28,273 nucleotides of DNA. It comes from Haplosporangium gracile (taxonomy: Eukaryota; Mortierellomycota; Mortierellomycetes; Mortierellales; Mortierellaceae). The stretch covers positions 1-28,273 of the forward strand of contig JAAAUF010000548.1 in NCBI GenBank assembly GCA_015499985.1. Reading direction: 5' to 3'. Every line of letters begins with the position of its first letter. Position 1 is the first letter of the stretch. Positions 24,648 through 28,273 of the stretch are shown here, in pieces. A program made the translations under genes and the position numbers. The notes beneath the pieces are model-generated. The model was not told the origin of the DNA. It did no database searches and saw only the letters and a program-made list of their open reading frames with translations.

Positions 24648-25145
24648 GACGAGGAGAGGAGGAAGAGTGAAAGAAGGGGTGGCGGATTAAGGAGAAGTGC
24701 TGGTTGAGTGTTTCCGAAGTGACCGAAGTGAGGAATGAGGAAAGGGGATAATGCTCAGAGAAGGAAGAAAGATTAGAAGAATGAACGGGGTGGAAGAGAG
24801 TAAAAAAGGAATAAGGAATATGGATAGTGAGAGTGGGGATTACGAGAAAGACAGTAGGGGAAGTGATGGAGTAGGGGAAGGGAGTGATGGAGTAGAGGAG
24901 GGGGAGGGGGAAGGAGGAGGCAACAAAGAAGAAGAAAGGAACAAGAGCACATAAATTGAAAAAAGGGACAGACAGACATGACTGAGGGTGGCGAGGACTG
25001 TCATTTTACCGTCAATTGACATCTGCGTCAAAATCAAATGAGATGGGTCTGTTTGATGCCATCAAACCACGCCACATTAAATATTTGGATATACGAAGAC
25101 GTAGATATAAAAAAAGAATGCGTAGTAGTTTTTATTGTCTGTTGT
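24648..25145. other. Spacer upstream of the sirtuin gene
   Basis: The plus strand is purine-rich over 24650-24950, so the sirtuin leader is pyrimidine-rich. No repeats with clear units, no gene and no RNA gene are seen. The right end should hold the 3' UTR of the neighbouring unknown gene. Confidence 0.55.
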
Positions 25146-26093
25146 TCACGAAAAGTGTGCAAAGTGGCCCTTTTCGCGTCGCTGACATTTTACACAGTCA
25201 GGACGGAATCCCATCACAAACTGCATCCTACCTCTGGAGGATCTTTTTTCCTGAGCAAGTGACGTCCTCGACTGATCCGCCAATTCCTCCGCGCCCCTCT
25301 GCTGAAGGTGAGAGACCATTGATTTCGTCAATCCACTGGAGTCCTGCATTCGTGCGTTTGTCTCCGAGCCATCTATGCTGCCGCCAGGCGATGAAGGTGC
25401 AGGTGATATGGATCGGAATGTGGAGATATGATCTTGACCGTGATAATAAGTTCCACCTTGACTTAACGTCCCAACATTCATGCGCGTTCGACCAAATGCT
25501 AACCCGGTATGATTGAATTGACCATGTCCTTCTGCTTGTCCAGTCTCCCCCCAACTGTTGTGCGACGGACTCTGCTGATATCCCGAAGGCTGAAACCGTG
25601 TAAAGCGTGATGCCAAAGGTGAGACTCCAGGATCCATTGGTGGGGTTGCTGGATTCGAGTGATATGAGGAATGTTGGTCAAAGTACTCCTGGCGCCCTGG
25701 ACTGTGCGCTGTAGCCGCAAGTAAGTCGCTCCAACCAAAGAGACCTTCCGCTTCAGTGCCCGTGTTTCGTTTCTAACAGAAGGAAAGCCATATAAAGACA
25801 ATGTTTAATTGAATGTCCCAATATGATGACTGGAGCTATGAGCTAAAAAGATCTGACACCATTTTTTTTCAACTGACTACATTTACCTTGTAAGTTGGGG
25901 TCTCTTCTGGGTCTGAATAAAGGCCACGTTTTCTTGTCCGCTGGCCTTGAAACGGTTGATCAGAGCCCTGTTGGACCGGTATTGAGTGAGGGTTGGAAGA
26001 GTGTGTTCCTGGAACAGGGCTCGAAGAGTACTGCAGATGTCGTCGTTGTTGCTCCTGTAGACTGTATGATGACTGTTGTGATTGCTGTTGCAT
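25146..26093 (-). CDS. Unrecognised protein with C-terminal CxxC-HxxH motif
   Basis: Two exons on the minus strand, 26093-25887 and 25772-25146, total 834 nt, or 277 residues plus TGA. The donor (AAG/GTAAAT) and acceptor (CTGTTAG) are good and keep the frame. The first 50 residues are Gln/Ser-rich (MQQQSQQSSYSLQEQQ). A basic patch QRTRKRG precedes SDPEETPTYKKRNTGTEAE and GLFGWSDLLAA. The middle is Ser/Gly/Gln-rich and probably disordered. The last 25 residues change character: RMQFVMGFRPDCVKCQRREK, then GHFAHFS. C262, C265, H272 and H275 form a compact C-x2-C-x6-H-x2-H array that could bind one zinc. I do not recognise the family. It lies between the sirtuin and HP1 genes on the same strand. 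An upstream acceptor at about 26157 suggests a spliced leader, so the N-terminus may extend. Confidence 0.7.
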
Positions 26094-26475
26094 TGTTAAT
26101 AATATCAGATATCCTTGCGATATGTTTCTTAAGTAAATAGTAACAGAATGAGTCCTATGACAAGTAAGAAAAGAAGAGTCCAATAAAGTTCAGGTTCAGG
26201 TTTTTGGATTCGACTGGATAATCAAACAATGACAGGAAAGGGGACAACAAAGGAAAGAACGTCGTTGATTCCTGGATGGATTTTTTTCTCATATCCGCAT
26301 CCATGGTATATCCGGGTCCTTTGTACGTTAGATCGTCAAAGGGCTCATAATAATCCGTGAGAACATCAAGCACGAGCCAGTTTTCTCAGTAACAAGTTGG
26401 TTGAGTGCTGTTGTAGGTGAATCCTTTGGTCCTTTAAGAGCACTTATCCGTATTTGTCCTCATTCATACAGCAGA

Positions 26476-26510
26476 ACAATGTACAGTCAGCTTAGCTGAC
26501 TGTATGTTGT
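26476..26510. repeat. Near-perfect 35-nt palindrome (hairpin)
   Basis: Arms 26476-26492 and 26494-26510 are inverted repeats around one T. The inner 11 bp are perfect (TACAGTCAGCT), then two positions that pair only as G-T, then four more matches. It could form a 17-bp stem in RNA or a cruciform. No loop of normal size exists unless inner pairs open. Confidence 0.85.
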
Positions 26511-26686
26511 CTAATCAGCCTGTGACAGGGTGTGGTTTATTGATTGAGAAATAACGGAATGGTGATGCCTTGGGCAGAACACTCGTTTGAGTGGTTGAGA
26601 TGATCATACCGTGCAAGCGGCAGAGTGGTGGATGTGTGTGTGTGCGAGAGTAACGTGTGGCTGTTGCTGTAGTTGTTGTGTGGGCG

Positions 26687-26720
26687 GAGAGTGAGAGAGA
26701 GAGAGAGAGAGAGAAAGAGA
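26687..26720. repeat. (GA)n microsatellite
   Basis: Mostly uninterrupted GA dinucleotides with a few extra G or A bases at the edges, about 210 bp downstream of the HP1 stop. Confidence 0.9.
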
Positions 26721-26923
26721 AGGGATGCACAGAGGACAGGGTGAATGAATGAGCGCAGGTGTGTGTGGGTGGTGATATTGAGGAGGAGTGGCAAAGAAAG
26801 GAGGACAAGGAGGAAAAAAGAGTTTTTGTGTTTTTTTCGGTGGTTCAATTTTTTGCTACATGGTTTTTAACTGCTACGGGCGGAAATGAAAATGAAAGAA
26901 ATGCATGCCCACTACACAAACGA

Positions 26924-27856
26924 CTACGCCTGAGAGAACTTGATGTGGGACTCGTAGAACTGGATCAGCTTCTGGGGACACTTTTGGTGGGCTATCTCGA
27001 TCGGGTGCTGTGTCTCCCTGCCGTTGTTCCATTGCAACCGGATCAACAGCTTCTGGTTGCTTCGTTCGACCGTCAAGATCGACTCCACCTTCTGCTCCCA
27101 CGATATCCAGCTCTTGGGTGGTGTCCAGCCGCTGCTATTGATGTTGATATTGTAGTTGCTATTGTTGTTGCTGCTCGCACCATCCTCGAATCCGCCCTCT
27201 GCTTTTTTGACCTCCTTGGAAGTGTTGCTTGTCTTCTGTCTCTTAGCGGGTGCCATATCCATCACGGTATCGCCATCACGGTCCTTCTTTGTCGTCTTTG
27301 CTCCATTTGACTTTGCTGTCCGTGTAGGCTCCTTCTTGACGGGGACACCATCCTTTCCTTTCGAGTCGGTCCTTGATCCTCCTGCTTGCTCGAGACGCCC
27401 CCAGTATGCCTCAATAAGATCCACGCAGTAGACGTTTTCCTTGTCCTCCCATGTGTTTTCGTCCGAATCGTATCCGTTCCACTTCAAATGGTACTGCAGC
27501 TTTCCCTTTGTATGTTTGTGGCCAACGACTCTTTCGACCTCATACACTGCCTCCCCTGAGGCTTCCTCGTCATCGTCCTCGTCATTGTCTTTGCTGCCAG
27601 CCGTTGTCTTATCGATGCCGTCAACCGTGCTCTCGCTCATCTCCTTAGGCTTGTCCTCAGCCTTCACTTCTGACTTGCCCTCAGTGTTGTCCCCGTCGCC
27701 CACGTCGCTCATGATTTTATCGCCGGTGATGATGCTAGTGCTGGTGCTTCGCTGGTTGAGCTCCTCTGTCTTGTCTGTCTCGTCACTCTTGTGTTCCTTC
27801 AAAAGGACGCTAGGTTCCTTGCTGGCAGCTGTTTCTGAGGCGAAGGCATCAGTCAT
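26924..27856 (-). CDS. HP1-type heterochromatin protein (chromodomain plus chromoshadow domain)
   Basis: One uninterrupted coding exon gives 310 residues ending TAG. Residues 103-157 are a chromodomain: YEVERVVGHK, then LKWNGYDSDENTWE. Y105, W126 and Y129 fall where HP1 has its methyl-lysine cage. An acidic run (NDEDDDEEASGE) directly precedes it, as in HP1 proteins. A hinge of about 85 residues with basic clusters (PVKKEP, KTTKKDRD, APAKRQKTS) and an Asn-rich stretch follows. Residues 249-308 are a chromoshadow domain (ISWEQKVESILTVERSNQKL, ending IQFYESHIKF), which dimerises and recruits partners. The protein should bind H3K9-methylated nucleosomes in heterochromatin. The N-terminal 100 residues are long, charged and probably disordered. 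The start is the first ATG after the in-frame TAA at the end of the presumed leader intron. Confidence 0.94.
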   Translation of the reverse strand: MTDAFASETAASKEPSVLLKEHKSDETDKTEELNQRSTSTSIITGDKIMSDVGDGDNTEGKSEVKAEDKPKEMSESTVDGIDKTTAGSKDNDEDDDEEASGEAVYEVERVVGHKHTKGKLQYHLKWNGYDSDENTWEDKENVYCVDLIEAYWGRLEQAGGSRTDSKGKDGVPVKKEPTRTAKSNGAKTTKKDRDGDTVMDMAPAKRQKTSNTSKEVKKAEGGFEDGASSNNNSNYNININSSGWTPPKSWISWEQKVESILTVERSNQKLLIRLQWNNGRETQHPIEIAHQKCPQKLIQFYESHIKFSQA

Positions 27857-28138
27857 TGTGAAGGCGTCTTAGAAAAGCAATGAGAACACAACAAACAATC
27901 AAAGAAACAGATCGCCGATTAGTTCTCGGTTAACATTAGCTGGCGGAAGAAGTTATGAGGACTGCTCGCGTATCCCTCCGAGTCCGGCGTGCAGGATTCC
28001 ATAAGTTGCATCTGCAAGGCGTGATTCCTGCAGACTCCATAATTCAATGATCGTACCTGGTTCGTTGGCGGCGAGAAGGTCGGAGGGAGCACTGTCATTT
28101 TTTTTTTTCTGAAATAAAGGTCATTGCCAGGAAAAGAT

Positions 28139-28144
28139 CACGTG
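28139..28144 (-). promoter_or_regulatory. CACGTG E-box upstream of the HP1 gene
   Basis: A perfect palindromic CACGTG, the binding sequence of Cbf1/Pho4-type bHLH factors, lies about 280 bp upstream of the HP1 ATG and 41 bp upstream of the presumed leader exon ATG. A six-base match can occur by chance. Confidence 0.35.
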
Positions 28145-28189
28145 CAATTTTAGCAGAAATAACGACAGCCCGCCCATAAAATCCTTTCA

Positions 28190-28194
28190 ATTGG
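28190..28194 (-). promoter_or_regulatory. CCAAT box upstream of the HP1 gene
   Basis: CCAAT reads on the minus strand about 335 bp upstream of the HP1 ATG and 46 bp upstream of the E-box. It is the consensus of the fungal HAP complex; the match is short and unproven. Confidence 0.3.
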
Positions 28195-28273
28195 TCTGAT
28201 CCACACCCTTATCAGTAGCTCGCGCGTTGGCTCCAAGTACGCGTTGCTGCCCTAGGCAAGTCTGAAAAAAAAA

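Larger units (their letters stand above)
26094..26923. other. Spacer between the unknown gene and the HP1 gene
   Basis: The spacer contains the hairpin and a (GA)n run listed separately. 26157 is preceded by a pyrimidine-rich acceptor-like sequence on the minus strand, possibly a leader intron of the unknown gene. On the minus strand around 26250-26450 two adjacent stretches in different frames look protein-like (see findings). The right end should be the HP1 3' UTR. Confidence 0.5.
27857..28273 (-). other. Upstream region of the HP1 gene with a probable leader intron
   Basis: On the minus strand, 28098-28057 is a short ATG-started frame of 14 codons ending at a good donor (AACCAG/GTACGA). 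A pyrimidine-rich acceptor (TGCTTTTCTAAG) ends at 27869, and ACTAAT and GCTAATG branch-like motifs lie between. If spliced, the leader would carry an 18-codon upstream ORF (14 codons plus TPSQ) whose stop TGA overlaps the HP1 start as ATGA. The rest shows a poly-T run and promoter motifs; no other gene is seen. Confidence 0.5.

Noticed and set aside
27441..27872. 143-codon plus-strand frame opposite the HP1 gene
   Set aside because: Ser/Leu-rich antisense shadow of the acidic N-terminal half of HP1, whose own frame has clear domains.

Overview
This window is nuclear DNA of a fungus, most likely an early-diverging one such as Mortierellomycota; the lineage is inferred from gene content. The evidence is eight intron-containing genes with short GT-AG introns (mostly 80-250 nt) and a set of eukaryotic families: a CARM1-like arginine methyltransferase, a fungal TOK-type potassium channel, a casein kinase 1, the NADPH-oxidase regulator NoxR, a sirtuin and an HP1 protein. 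I found no bacterial operons, tRNA, rRNA or CRISPR array. I rebuilt the exons by hand from splice signals. In all seven complete genes the exon lengths sum to whole codons and rejoin conserved motifs across the introns.

Layout. 160-1778 (+) is the 3' part of a D-Ala-D-Ala-ligase-like ATP-grasp gene. It converges with 1987-4444 (-), a compact CARM1/PRMT4-like methyltransferase. 5029-8774 (-) is a TOK-type two-pore potassium channel with large cytoplasmic regions. A 2.3 kb divergent spacer (8775-11049) full of simple repeats and pyrimidine tracts separates it from 11050-14810 (+), a casein kinase 1 with a kinase-domain insertion and a long low-complexity tail. It converges with 15327-19388 (-), a NoxR/p67phox homolog (TPR, activation segment, long linker, PB1). 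The 2.4 kb spacer 19389-21759 holds a 462-bp foldback MITE-like element (20065-20526), a possible 58-codon ORF and a polypurine (GGGAAA)n tract. Then follow three genes on the minus strand: a Hst2/SIRT2-like sirtuin with a 400-residue tail (21760-24647), an unrecognised 277-residue protein ending in a CxxC-HxxH motif (25146-26093), and an HP1-type chromodomain/chromoshadow protein (26924-27856) that may carry a spliced upstream ORF.

Functionally the window mixes chromatin regulators (PRMT4-like, sirtuin, HP1) with signalling and membrane genes (CK1, NoxR, TOK). In a fungus, adjacency alone does not make these one pathway. The most interesting items are the foldback element upstream of noxR, the unrecognised gene between the sirtuin and HP1, the kinase-domain insertion in CK1, the uORF/start overlap of the HP1 gene, and pyrimidine-rich coding-strand blocks upstream of several start codons.
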